A DNA stretch of 14,076 nt from Ignavibacteria bacterium. GTDB taxonomy: Bacteria > Bacteroidota > Ignavibacteria > Tepidaquicellales > OLB5. Numbering within the stretch: position 1 is the first letter of the stretch; every line of letters begins with the position of its first letter. This document shows positions 1 through 7,918 of this stretch, in pieces. The notes beneath the pieces were generated by a model, which saw only the letters and a program-made list of their open reading frames with translations, had not been told where the DNA came from and searched no databases. The position numbers were made by a program, and so were the translations under genes. The DNA lies in NCBI GenBank assembly GCA_026417195.1, contig JAOADS010000014.1, positions 1 to 14,076 of the forward strand, in the 5' to 3' direction.

Positions 1-653
1 ACTATATTGTCTGTGTATTTGATAAAGAATTTATAATAGAAAAAAAGTTGGCACGGAAATATGAATTTTATGACTTTTCAGAGATTTCCGGTAATGAAGG
101 TATAAGGCTTGTCATAGATGAGTTCAGGACTAAAGGTATATCAGCAGATGAACAGGTAGCAGAATTTTTACTTTCTCTTTATACTGATCCAGATTTTCTG
201 ATTTCGGAGATTAATAAGATTTCTGATTACGTCGGGGAAGGCAATGAACTTAACAGAGAAGTTTTAAATAGGATTTTAAAGTTCAGTAATACCAGCTCTT
301 CTTTTGAAGAGCTTTTTGTAAGTCTGATAAAGAAGGATAGCAGGGGTGCAATTACTGCGGCAGATAATATATTAACCTATCAGGCAGTATCTGAAATTTA
401 TCTGCTTGCAGTATTATCTTCGTTATTTACAGACTTAATACTGCTTAAAAAATCAGGCCGAGCTGACTCAAATAATCTCTGGGGAGAAAGAGCCCGTATG
501 CTTCAGGAATGTTCTTCAGAAGTTACTGAAGACCGGCTTAAATACTCTGTAAAAGCTATAATTGAAGCAGATAAAATGTTGAAAAACACTACAGTTCAGC
601 CAAAGCTTATTGTTTTTAACCTCATATCTTCTTTAATATCATTCAATGGCTGA
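1..653 (+). CDS. holA: DNA polymerase III subunit delta, C-terminal part (5' truncated by window edge)
   Basis: Delta is the clamp-loader subunit that opens the beta sliding clamp on DNA. The reading frame is open from base 3 with no stop, so the gene begins outside the window; a TTG at 48 is internal, not a start. About 216 residues are visible, against about 340 for a full-length delta, so the N-terminal AAA+-like part is mostly missing. What remains fits the helical lid and collar: LLSLYTDPDFLISEINKIS, then a segment around NRILKFSNTSSSFEELF (the region where delta proteins read 'F.l.dal'), then LTYQAVSEIYLLAVLSSLF followed by leucine-rich helices. The next gene (ECF sigma) starts 48 bases downstream on the same strand. 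The family call rests on overall pattern rather than on a catalytic motif, because delta has none in this part. Confidence 0.75.
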   Translation, partial: YIVCVFDKEFIIEKKLARKYEFYDFSEISGNEGIRLVIDEFRTKGISADEQVAEFLLSLYTDPDFLISEINKISDYVGEGNELNREVLNRILKFSNTSSSFEELFVSLIKKDSRGAITAADNILTYQAVSEIYLLAVLSSLFTDLILLKKSGRADSNNLWGERARMLQECSSEVTEDRLKYSVKAIIEADKMLKNTTVQPKLIVFNLISSLISFNG

Positions 654-658
654 AAAAA

Positions 659-683
659 GGAACATTTTCGTTTGTTTTTGGTT
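659..683 (+). promoter_or_regulatory. Possible ECF-type autoregulated promoter
   Basis: GGAAC at 659-663 is followed by 17 bases and then GTT at 681-683, 18 bases before the ATG of the ECF sigma gene. Many ECF sigma factors read GGAAC at -35 with a GT-starting -10 about 16-17 bases later and transcribe their own operon. The -10 half here is poor, so this is a suggestion only. Confidence 0.35.
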
Positions 684-701
684 AAATAATTTAGACTACA
701 T

Positions 702-1298
702 ATGAAACCTTCTAAAGAAGGTAAAGATCTGGTGAGTGATGAGAAGCTTATGTCTGAATTCCAGAACGGTAACAATAAGGCATTTGACGAAATAGTTAGG
801 AGATATAAAGACAGACTGACAAACTTCATCTATCGTTATACCGGTAATTATGATGACTCTGACGATATAGTTCAGGATACTTTTGTAAGGGTTTACACTT
901 CCAAACATTTGTATAAGGAGATTGCTAAGTTTTCAACATGGATTTATACAATTGCTATTAACATTGCCAAAACTAAAGTGATTAAGGAAAAAAAGTTCAA
1001 TAAAACTTCCCTTACAGTTGAAACAAATGATGAGGAGTGGGAACTTGAGATCAGTGACAATTCAGTTTCTCCCGAGTCTCTGGCTGATTCGGTACTGCTT
1101 AGCAGACATATACAAAATGCACTTAATTCTATTAATGAAGTTTACAGAGAACTTGTTATACTCAGGGATATTGAGAATTTTTCTTATGAGGAAATCGTGG
1201 AGATGACCGGTTTACCTATGGGTACGGTGAAATCACGTATCAACAGAGGAAGAGAAAGACTTCAGGAAATTTTAAAAGATATATATGAAGGTCAATAA
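702..1298 (+). CDS. RNA polymerase sigma-70 factor, ECF subfamily
   Basis: This 198-residue protein has the two-domain ECF layout. Region 2 spans about residues 24-95, with DDIVQDTFVRVY at 54-65 (core binding, region 2.2) and FSTWIYTIAINIAK at 77-90 (-10 melting and recognition). Region 4 spans about 134-190, with the HTH SYEEIVEMTGLPMGTVKSRINRGRERL, whose 'lpmGTVKSRinRGRerL' is the hallmark -35-reading helix. There is no region 3 and no C-terminal extension. ATG 702 is taken as the start; GTG 732 (residue 11) is an alternative that would begin 'VSDEKLM'. The downstream gene overlaps its stop codon by one base and encodes a membrane protein in the position of an anti-sigma factor, so this sigma is probably held at the membrane until an envelope signal arrives (inference). 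The regulon cannot be read from this window. Confidence 0.93.
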   Translation: MKPSKEGKDLVSDEKLMSEFQNGNNKAFDEIVRRYKDRLTNFIYRYTGNYDDSDDIVQDTFVRVYTSKHLYKEIAKFSTWIYTIAINIAKTKVIKEKKFNKTSLTVETNDEEWELEISDNSVSPESLADSVLLSRHIQNALNSINEVYRELVILRDIENFSYEEIVEMTGLPMGTVKSRINRGRERLQEILKDIYEGQ

Positions 1299-2053
1299 TG
1301 ATTCAGGAAGAAGAAAAATACAGAGAAATAATCAGACTACTTAACAGCCTGCCAAGAGTCAAAGCAAAAAAAGGTTTTGAAGCAAGGCTGATGGAAAGGC
1401 TACGCAGACAAGAAGATATTGTAAAGACTCAAGTCACTGAAGAGTCTTTATTTAATAAATTTCTCTCAATTTTTAAACCTTCGTTTATTCCAGCAGTGGC
1501 AGTGAGTGCAGTTATATTAATAGCTGTAATTGTTTATTTTTCCTACTTTGTAAGTAATGGCAATGATTATTCTGAAACGAATGCTATATCAGATCCGCAC
1601 AAAACTGAACATCTTATTTATTTAAGAAACGATAAGGATTCATATCTCACTGGCAAATCCAATACTGATCTGAGTATGAACAACACAACCTCTGATAAAC
1701 AGTCAGGACCAGATTATGATCATCGTTCAGAAATTTCCAGTTTAAGTAAAGAGAGTCCTAAACATAGTAATGAAAATATAAAGGCTGATAACGAAACTAT
1801 AGTAGCTGAATATAATTCAGGTCTGGAAGCTACAAAGACTGAATCTGAAAGCAGGGATAATGTGATTTCACGTAATGAAAAAATAGGCACCGATAAGAAA
1901 GAGAAGAATACAAAGGTTTATGATGAGATAAATCGATTGGGATTGTTACCATTAGCGAAAGCTCACAAACCTGAAGTGGATTCATCCAAACAGGATTCAA
2001 CTAAAAAAAATAATCAAAAAGATAAGAAGTTAAAAGAAGAACCTGAGAAATAA
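1298..2053 (+). CDS. Putative membrane-anchored anti-sigma factor
   Basis: The ATG shares its A with the TAA stop of the sigma gene (TAATG), so translation is probably coupled. Residues 1-60 are charged and cytoplasmic, including LLNSLPRVKAKKGFEARLM, a short helical 'LP.v.a...FearLm..l' pattern I associate with anti-sigma proteins of this bacterial group. One strong transmembrane segment lies at about 63-85 (IPAVAVSAVILIAVIVYFSY). Residues 86-251 are predicted outside the membrane: polar, rich in Ser, Asn, Asp, Lys and Glu, without obvious fold, ending in a Lys/Glu-rich tail. There is no HxxxCxxC zinc anti-sigma motif. The role is inferred mainly from position, size and topology; sequence similarity alone would leave it hypothetical. 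Confidence 0.65.
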   Translation: MIQEEEKYREIIRLLNSLPRVKAKKGFEARLMERLRRQEDIVKTQVTEESLFNKFLSIFKPSFIPAVAVSAVILIAVIVYFSYFVSNGNDYSETNAISDPHKTEHLIYLRNDKDSYLTGKSNTDLSMNNTTSDKQSGPDYDHRSEISSLSKESPKHSNENIKADNETIVAEYNSGLEATKTESESRDNVISRNEKIGTDKKEKNTKVYDEINRLGLLPLAKAHKPEVDSSKQDSTKKNNQKDKKLKEEPEK

Positions 2054-2058
2054 ATTTT

Positions 2059-2718
2059 TTATCCCTTATCTGTTATTCTTTTTTCAAGTATGTTATCTAT
2101 TAAGCCGTAATCCCTTGCTTCTTCAGCTGTCATAAAATAATCTCTGTCACAATCTTTTTTTATAGTTTCAAAGTCTTTTCCTGTATGTCTGGATAGGATA
2201 TTGTAAATAATGTCTCTGGTCCTGATCATTTCTTTTGTATATATTTCTATATCTGTAGCCTGTCCCTGAGTGCCTCCGAGAGGCTGATGTATCATAATTT
2301 TAGAATGGGGGAGCGAAGTTCTCTTACCTTTTGAACCTCCGGTTAGTAAAACAGCACCCATAGAGGCAGCCATTCCTATGCAGATAGTAGCAACGTCGGG
2401 TTTTATATATTGCATGGTATCGTAAATTGCAAGTCCGGCTGAAACGCTGCCGCCAGGGGAGTTGATGTAAAGCATTACATCTTTGTCCGCATCTTCAGAT
2501 TCAAGAAATAAAAGCTGTGCAATTACCAGACTTGCTGTATGGTCATCAACCGGAAAACCAAGGAAAACTATTCTTTCTCTTAACAGTCTGGAATATATAT
2601 CCATTCCTCTTTCGCCTCTGGCTGTTTGTTCCACAACCATTGGTACCAGTTGCCCAACTGTGTCTAATCCTTTATTGATTAAATCTTTATTGCCTGAAAT
2701 TATTTTATTGTAGTCCAT
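2059..2718 (-). CDS. clpP: ATP-dependent Clp protease proteolytic subunit ClpP
   Basis: ClpP forms the barrel-shaped serine peptidase that degrades substrates unfolded by ClpX, ClpA or ClpC. The catalytic triad is complete: Ser119 in GMAASMGA, His144 in IMIHQPLGG, and Asp193 in RDYFMTAEEA. Other family hallmarks are VPMVVEQTARGERGMDIYSR at 25-44, LYINSPGGSVSAGLAIYDTM and GQATDIEI. At 219 residues it is slightly longer than the E. coli precursor (207), with the extra residues at the N-terminus (MDYNKIISGNKDL), a likely processed or disordered leader. It follows tig by 20 bases on the same strand and is most likely in one transcript with it. A clpX gene usually comes next in this order, but the downstream gene here is convergent. 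Confidence 0.97.
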   Translation of the reverse strand: MDYNKIISGNKDLINKGLDTVGQLVPMVVEQTARGERGMDIYSRLLRERIVFLGFPVDDHTASLVIAQLLFLESEDADKDVMLYINSPGGSVSAGLAIYDTMQYIKPDVATICIGMAASMGAVLLTGGSKGKRTSLPHSKIMIHQPLGGTQGQATDIEIYTKEMIRTRDIIYNILSRHTGKDFETIKKDCDRDYFMTAEEARDYGLIDNILEKRITDKG

Positions 2719-2738
2719 TTAAATAAGTTTTGTAAGTT

Positions 2739-4013
2739 TTAGGATGTGAGTGAGTGATCTGTATTTTCTATTTCTCTGATAATTGAATTTTCTGTTAGAA
2801 ATTTTATAAGTTTTCTGTCAAGTATTTTCTGTTTTATCTCATAACTTTCTTTGTAAAGTTTTTCAAGTTTATCTTCAGGAATATTTAGTTTTTTTGAATC
2901 TTCTTCAATAATCTGCCTCAAATCATCATCGTTGACTTCAATTTTCTCCAGTTCTATTATCTTATCTCTTATAAGATACCACTTTGCTTCAAGAATTGCA
3001 TCAGCTCTTTTTGTTCTGCGGTATTCTTCCTCATCAAATTGTTCTGGAAGACTTCTTCTGGGATTACGGCTTATAATTTCTTCTAAATATGAATCAAGAA
3101 TTTTATCCGTGATTGAATTCGGAACGGAAACATCGTTTATTCTTATCAGTTCACTGATTATGTTGCTTTTCAGTTCTCTTTCTTCAAGATTTTTGTAAAA
3201 TGCCTCCAGATCTTCTCTTATCATACCTTTGAATTCTTCCAGAGTTTTCGGAGCGTTCTCTCCATAAATTTTTACGAAGAAATCCTCGTTAAGTTCCGGA
3301 AGGTTAACTTTCTGGATTTTATGACAGAAAGCTCTGTATTTTTTTGTCTTTCCGTTATCTGAAGGGATATAGATGACTCTTTCTTCTCCTTTGATTATGT
3401 TTTCAAACTGTTTTACAAGATCTTCATTAAGCTCAGTACTGTTCAGGTAGAAATTAAGATTGTTATGTTTTTTACCTATTATTTCAATCCCGTTTTCATC
3501 AAGTTCCTGAAGATCAACTGTAATAAGATACTCTTTGCCGTTTACTTTATCTTTGTCTTCATAGCTTGAGTTCTCATACTGAAGAAGCTTGATTTCATCA
3601 TCAATTTCTTTATTGCCGACTTGCCTCAAGGTTTTGGTAATTTCAATCCCCTTATATTTTGTTAAGTTGATTTCCGGAAAGACCTCATATTTTACTTTAA
3701 ACTGAAGATGTCCCTTTGGTTCGTAGTCTATATCAATCAGCTGTCCTTCACTTATAGGTTTAATGTCATTTTCCATCAGATAGTTACGGAAGATCTCATT
3801 TGCTATATCTTCCAGAGAAGATTGTTCTATAAGGTCGCCATACTTCAGTTTGAGAATGTTCATAGGCGCTTTACCTTTTCTGAAACCGGGTATTTCAGCT
3901 TTTTTCTGAAATTTTTTATATGCTTTTTCAAAATAATTAGTTAATTCAGAATAGGGGATTTCAAATTCAACTTCCTGTGTAACTTCGTCTATTTTATTAA
4001 ACTTGCTTTCCAT
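2739..4013 (-). CDS. tig: Trigger factor, ribosome-associated chaperone
   Basis: Trigger factor binds at the ribosome exit tunnel and shields new chains. The ribosome-docking signature is plain at residues 43-50 (GFRKGKAP) inside the N-terminal domain (about 1-115). A PPIase-like segment follows at about 150-240, but it is degenerate: the usual FKBP pattern with its glycine and aromatic positions is not clear, so prolyl isomerase activity is doubtful. The C-terminal arm domain runs from about 245, with LPELNEDFFVKIYGENAPKT, a conserved trigger-factor stretch, through helical regions to about 415. At 424 residues the protein has the family's usual length. It is first in a tig-clpP unit and has a good Bacteroidota-type promoter directly upstream. 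There is no Shine-Dalgarno before its ATG. Confidence 0.95.
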   Translation of the reverse strand: MESKFNKIDEVTQEVEFEIPYSELTNYFEKAYKKFQKKAEIPGFRKGKAPMNILKLKYGDLIEQSSLEDIANEIFRNYLMENDIKPISEGQLIDIDYEPKGHLQFKVKYEVFPEINLTKYKGIEITKTLRQVGNKEIDDEIKLLQYENSSYEDKDKVNGKEYLITVDLQELDENGIEIIGKKHNNLNFYLNSTELNEDLVKQFENIIKGEERVIYIPSDNGKTKKYRAFCHKIQKVNLPELNEDFFVKIYGENAPKTLEEFKGMIREDLEAFYKNLEERELKSNIISELIRINDVSVPNSITDKILDSYLEEIISRNPRRSLPEQFDEEEYRRTKRADAILEAKWYLIRDKIIELEKIEVNDDDLRQIIEEDSKKLNIPEDKLEKLYKESYEIKQKILDRKLIKFLTENSIIREIENTDHSLTS

Positions 4014-4023
4014 TTTTCAGTTA

Positions 4024-4054
4024 CAAAGCTAATTTTATTAATTTTCTATTTCAA
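4024..4054 (-). promoter_or_regulatory. Bacteroidota-type promoter for tig-clpP
   Basis: On the minus strand, TTG (4054-4052) is followed by 20 bases and TAGCTTTG (4031-4024), matching the -33 TTG and -7 TAnnTTTG elements known from Bacteroidota. The tig ATG starts only 10 bases after the -7 element, so the transcript would have a very short leader. Confidence 0.6.
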
Positions 4055-4126
4055 TGAATAAATCTTGAACAATGAGCTACAGATTAATTTATAGTAAGTT
4101 AGTAAGTGTTTTTATAATTTTGGAAG

Positions 4127-5311
4127 ATGAATGAAAAATTATGTAGCATTATCAAGAAAAAAGAGCGAACTGTAATAGGAATTTTATCAGGTACATCTGT
4201 TGATTCAGCAGATGCCGTGCTTGTGAAAATTAAAGGATCTGGTATTAATTCAGAAATAAGGGTATTGGATTTTGTAAGTCTTCCGTTCAGCGATGAGTTG
4301 AAAAGTGCGGTTTTCAAAGCTTCTGAGGTTAAGACTTCAAGAGTAGATCACATTTGCAGGCTTAATGTTATAATCGGAGCATTTTTCTCTGATGCAATTT
4401 TTAAACTTCTCAAGAGAAACAGGTTATCAAAAGATCAGATAGATTTGATCGGATCTCACGGACAAACCATTCATCATTTACCGGATAATAATAAGTATGT
4501 CGGATACAAAACAAAGTCAACTTTGCAGATAGGTGATCCGTCGGTGATTGCGAATTTAACAGGAATTACAACAGTTGGTGATTTCAGGATTGCAGATTGT
4601 GCTGTTGGAGGAGACGGTGCTCCCTTAGTTCCTTATCTGGATTATATTTTATTCTCTCATAAAGAAAGCAACAGGTTATTGGTAAATATAGGAGGAATTG
4701 CAAATATTACATTCCTTCGTGCTGGCTCTGGTATGAATGATATTAAAGCATTTGATACCGGTCCTGGCAATATGTTGATTGATGCATTATCAAAGATTTT
4801 TTTTAAAACCTCATATGACAGAAGCGGCAGACTTGCCCGAAACGGCTCTGTTAATACTGAATTGTTCAATTATCTTTTAAAGGATAGTTTTTACAGAAAA
4901 ACCCCTCCTAAATCATCTGGTAGGGAGAGTTACGGAGAACCCTATGTAAAAAAACTGGTACAGATTTCAAAAAAGATGAATAAATACGATGTAATCAGAA
5001 CAGTGACTGAGTTTACAGCATATTCGGTATGGTATAATTTTAATCAGTTTATTAATTGTAAATCTGACTGTGAAATAATTGTCAGCGGCGGAGGCTCAAA
5101 AAATCCGGTAATTATGAAGTCTCTGAAGAATTATTTCAGGAATTTCAAAGTATCAGTGTTAAACTACAGAGGGATTACATCTGCTAACAAAGAGGCAGTA
5201 TTATTTGCAGTTCTTGCAAATGAATGTATTTCAGGTAATCCGACTAATATAAGATCAGTTACATCTTCCGGAAGGAAAGTGATTTTAGGTAAAATATGCC
5301 AGGCTCTGTAA
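4127..5311 (+). CDS. anmK: Anhydro-N-acetylmuramic acid kinase
   Basis: AnmK cleaves and phosphorylates 1,6-anhydro-MurNAc, made during peptidoglycan turnover, to give MurNAc-6-phosphate for recycling in the cytoplasm. The sequence has the ASKHA-type phosphate loop ILSGTSVDSADAVLV at about 19-33, GSHGQTIHHLP at 109-119, LQIGDPSVIA at 133-142, GGDGAPLVPYLD at 161-172, NIGGIANITF, and FDTGPGNMLIDAL at 209-221. Asp210 of that motif should be the catalytic base of the family. CGGG-type residues appear as VSGGGSKNP near the C-terminus. The 394-residue length is normal. Differences from the common consensus are SGTSVDS where most have SGTSxDG, and GGDGAP where GGQGAP is usual. The first 15 residues exceed the usual N-terminus, but no other in-frame ATG exists. 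The next gene overlaps its end by 16 bases. Confidence 0.95.
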   Translation: MNEKLCSIIKKKERTVIGILSGTSVDSADAVLVKIKGSGINSEIRVLDFVSLPFSDELKSAVFKASEVKTSRVDHICRLNVIIGAFFSDAIFKLLKRNRLSKDQIDLIGSHGQTIHHLPDNNKYVGYKTKSTLQIGDPSVIANLTGITTVGDFRIADCAVGGDGAPLVPYLDYILFSHKESNRLLVNIGGIANITFLRAGSGMNDIKAFDTGPGNMLIDALSKIFFKTSYDRSGRLARNGSVNTELFNYLLKDSFYRKTPPKSSGRESYGEPYVKKLVQISKKMNKYDVIRTVTEFTAYSVWYNFNQFINCKSDCEIIVSGGGSKNPVIMKSLKNYFRNFKVSVLNYRGITSANKEAVLFAVLANECISGNPTNIRSVTSSGRKVILGKICQAL

Positions 5312-6027
5312 AAAGTAAAGTTGCAATTGTAACCGGCGGGACAGGTTATCTGGGCAGTGTGATTGCCAGAAAACTTGCTGGAGAAGATATGAATGTGTAT
5401 GTTCCTGTCAGGTCTCTAGAAAAATTCAAATCAGTTTTTGAAAACACATTTGAAACTGATGAATCAGATAAGCTTCTGAGAATCTATGGTCTGCCATGTG
5501 ATGCTTTCAATGAAGATGAAGTAAAGACTTTTTGCGATAATGTGTTCAGCAGAGAGGGAAGAATTGATTTTCTGATAAATACAATAGGGGGATATCATCT
5601 TAAAACCCTTGTTTCAGATATGGATATTGATCTGATAAACAATCAGAAGATACTTAACTTTGACACTACGTTTTATTTTACCAAAAACGCTTTAAGTTTT
5701 ATGAAAATAAGGAAGTTCGGAAGGGTTATTTCAATATCTGCAAAGCCAGCTATTCAGACAACTTCAGGTAAGTTAGCCTATTCAATAAGCAAACAGGCAG
5801 TTATTAATCTTATGAATACACTTGCTGAGGAAAATAAAGATTACGATATCACTTTCAATTCAATAGTTCCAGACATAATTGATACACCAGCCAACAGAAA
5901 GAGCATGCCAGATAAGAATTCCGAAAATTGGGTAAAGACTGAAGATATAGCTGAGTTATGTCTTTACCTTACAGGGGATCATGCGGGGAAAATAAACGGA
6001 AATGTTATCACTATGTTCAGTAAATGA
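5296..6027 (+). CDS. SDR family NAD(P)-dependent oxidoreductase
   Basis: This is a classical-length (243-residue) short-chain dehydrogenase/reductase with a Rossmann fold. The cofactor loop is TGGTGYLG at 13-20, a variant of TGxxxGIG that resembles extended SDRs. INTIGGY at 94-100 replaces the usual NNAG. The catalytic tetrad can be placed as Asn121, Ser148 (SISAKPA), Tyr162 and Lys166 (YSISK). The tail TEDIAELCLYLTGDHAGKINGNVITM is the standard SDR C-terminal pattern. R39 after the second strand could favour NADP(H), which is inference. It starts inside the last codons of anmK (16-base overlap), so the two are co-transcribed and probably translationally coupled. The substrate is unknown; the coupling hints at sugar or cell-wall metabolism but does not show it. 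Confidence 0.88.
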   Translation: MPGSVKSKVAIVTGGTGYLGSVIARKLAGEDMNVYVPVRSLEKFKSVFENTFETDESDKLLRIYGLPCDAFNEDEVKTFCDNVFSREGRIDFLINTIGGYHLKTLVSDMDIDLINNQKILNFDTTFYFTKNALSFMKIRKFGRVISISAKPAIQTTSGKLAYSISKQAVINLMNTLAEENKDYDITFNSIVPDIIDTPANRKSMPDKNSENWVKTEDIAELCLYLTGDHAGKINGNVITMFSK

Positions 6028-6031
6028 TTCT

Positions 6032-7195
6032 TTATAATACTTCTTTAATCCTCCTTATTGCTTCATTTATATTTTCCACAGAGTTAGCATATGAGAATCT
6101 TAAATATCCTTCGCCGTATTCTCCGAACGAAGTTCCGGACAGGCAAGCAACACCGGCTTCATACAGAAGTTTGTCAGCAAGTTCCTTTGATCTGTAACCA
6201 GTCTGTTCAATGTTAGGGAATGCATAAAAAGCTCCGTCAGGGACTGAACATCTGAAACCTTTAATTGAATTTAATCCATCCACTATTATTCTTCTCCTTT
6301 TGTCAAATTCCTGAACCATCTTATCTACTTCAGACTGAGGTCCGTTGAGTGCTTCAATACATGCTTTCTGAACAAATGCATTTGTACATGAATTACTGTT
6401 CACCATAAGTTTGGTTACAACGGCTGCTAGTTCAGTGTTCATTACTCCGTAACCGGCTCTCCAGCCGGTCATAGCATAGGTTTTGGAAAATCCGTCAAGT
6501 ATTATAGTCCTGTCTTTGAATCCCTCTATAGCTGAAATTGAGAAAGACTTTGCATCATCATATAAAATCCTTGAGTAAATTTCATCTGAAAGTATGAAAC
6601 AGTTATGATCTTTTAAAATTTCGGCTATAGCTCTTATTTCTTCTTCGGATATTGTCTTACCTGTTGGATTTCCCGGAGTGTTTATGATTACAAGTTTAGT
6701 TTTGTCATTAACAAGTTTTTCAAATTCAGTTATGTCAATTCTGAAGTCATTTTCCTGTCTTAATATCAAGGGAACTGCTTTTGCTCCCGTGAAGTTTATC
6801 ATAGATTCATAAATAGGAAAACCCGGATTAGGATATATGGCTTCATCTCCGCTTTGAAGCAATGCTAATATTACATAAAACATAATCGGCTTTGCCCCAG
6901 GAGTTAATACTACATTTTCTGAAGAGAACTCAACGTTTCTGGTACGTGACACATAATCAGCAATGGCTTTTCTTACTTCGGGGATTCCCGGTGCAGGTGT
7001 GTAATGGGTATCACCTGCCTGAATTGATTTTATTGCTGCATCACATATATTTTTAGGGGTTGTGAAGTCTGGTTCTCCTATCTGCAGATGTATGATGCTT
7101 TTGCCTTCTGCTTCCAGTGCTTTAGCTTTGGCAAGAACTTCAAAAGCTGTTTCTGTGCCAAGTCTGTAAATTCCATCTGAAAATTTTATTGACAT
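6032..7195 (-). CDS. Pyridoxal-phosphate aminotransferase, class I/II (aspartate aminotransferase-like)
   Basis: This is a fold-type I PLP enzyme of the aspartate/aromatic aminotransferase group. The Schiff-base lysine is K238 in DGFSKTYAMTGWRAGY. NTPGNPTGK at 172-180 includes the PLP-contacting Asn176. SDEIY at 203-207 has the Asp204 that pairs with the pyridine nitrogen and Tyr207. Arg366 in YLRFSYANS is the carboxylate-binding arginine. The N-terminal LQIGEPDFTTP and THYTPAPGIPEVRKAIADY are typical of subgroup I-gamma (AspAT and related enzymes). Length 387 is normal. It is last in the livM-livG-livF run, 12 bases after livF, so co-transcription is likely; a role in branched-chain or other amino acid use is an inference from that. 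It ends 4 bases from the convergent SDR gene. The specific substrate cannot be decided from sequence. Confidence 0.93.
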   Translation of the reverse strand: MSIKFSDGIYRLGTETAFEVLAKAKALEAEGKSIIHLQIGEPDFTTPKNICDAAIKSIQAGDTHYTPAPGIPEVRKAIADYVSRTRNVEFSSENVVLTPGAKPIMFYVILALLQSGDEAIYPNPGFPIYESMINFTGAKAVPLILRQENDFRIDITEFEKLVNDKTKLVIINTPGNPTGKTISEEEIRAIAEILKDHNCFILSDEIYSRILYDDAKSFSISAIEGFKDRTIILDGFSKTYAMTGWRAGYGVMNTELAAVVTKLMVNSNSCTNAFVQKACIEALNGPQSEVDKMVQEFDKRRRIIVDGLNSIKGFRCSVPDGAFYAFPNIEQTGYRSKELADKLLYEAGVACLSGTSFGEYGEGYLRFSYANSVENINEAIRRIKEVL

Positions 7196-7207
7196 TTTTA
7201 TTATTGT

Positions 7208-7918
7208 TTAAATTTCTCCGAGATATGCTTTTCTTACATCGGGATTTGATTCAAGTTCTGATGCCGGACCTTCAAGAATAATACTGCCAGTTTCAAGAAC
7301 ATATCCGTAATTTGCAATTGAAAGTGCAAGGTGGGCATTTTGTTCCACCAGTAAGATTGTCATACCCAGGGTTCGGTTGATTTCAACTATTTTTTCAAAA
7401 ATTGTTTTAACGAGTATGGGAGCGATCCCCAGTGAAGGCTCATCCAAGAGTAACATTTTAGGTTTAGACATCAAAGCCCTTGAGATTGCCAGCATTTGCT
7501 GTTCTCCGCCGGACAAAGTCCCCCCGGACTGTTTTAACCTTTCCTGTAAACGCGGAAAAATATTAAAAATAAAATCCAGATCTTTTTTTATGTTTTCTCT
7601 GTCTTTCCTCAGATAAGCTCCCATCTCCAGATTTTCTTTTACAGTTAGATTAGCAAATATCAGCCTTCCTTCAGGTACCTGAGATAAACCCATAGCAACT
7701 ATTTTATGAGGCGGAAGCCCTGTAATATCTGTATCATTATAAAAAATTTTCCCTTCTGATGATTTTACAATTCCTGAAACAGCTCTAAGTGTAGTAGTCT
7801 TTCCGGCACCATTTGCACCTATTAAAGTTACAATTGATTTTTCAGGAACATTGATGCTTATGCCCCTGATTGCTTTTATGGCTCCGTAATTAACATGCAG
7901 ATTGTCTGTTCTAAGCAT
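7208..7918 (-). CDS. livF: Branched-chain amino acid ABC transporter ATP-binding protein LivF
   Basis: This is one of the two cytoplasmic ATPases that power high-affinity branched-chain amino acid (HAAT family) import. Walker A is GANGAGKT at 34-41, the Q-loop is near SQVPEGRLIF at 79-88 (a LivF trait), the ABC signature is LSGGEQQ at 135-141, and Walker B is MLLLDEPS at 155-162. ILLVEQNAHLAL near 190-198 carries Gln where many ABC proteins have the H-loop His, as is common in LivF. At 236 residues the length is typical. Its ATG lies 8 bases inside the end of livG. GGAGA about 11 bases before the ATG may act as a distant ribosome-binding site. Confidence 0.94.
   Translation of the reverse strand: MLRTDNLHVNYGAIKAIRGISINVPEKSIVTLIGANGAGKTTTLRAVSGIVKSSEGKIFYNDTDITGLPPHKIVAMGLSQVPEGRLIFANLTVKENLEMGAYLRKDRENIKKDLDFIFNIFPRLQERLKQSGGTLSGGEQQMLAISRALMSKPKMLLLDEPSLGIAPILVKTIFEKIVEINRTLGMTILLVEQNAHLALSIANYGYVLETGSIILEGPASELESNPDVRKAYLGEI

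Noticed and set aside
3708..3944. 78-residue hydrophobic ORF on the plus strand inside tig
   Set aside because: It is antisense to the ribosome-docking domain of trigger factor, and its Phe-rich run comes from Lys/Glu codons read backwards.
4115..4122. TAATTTTG box just before anmK as a promoter
   Set aside because: No TTG lies 17-23 bases upstream and only four bases separate it from the ATG, so I did not list it as a promoter.
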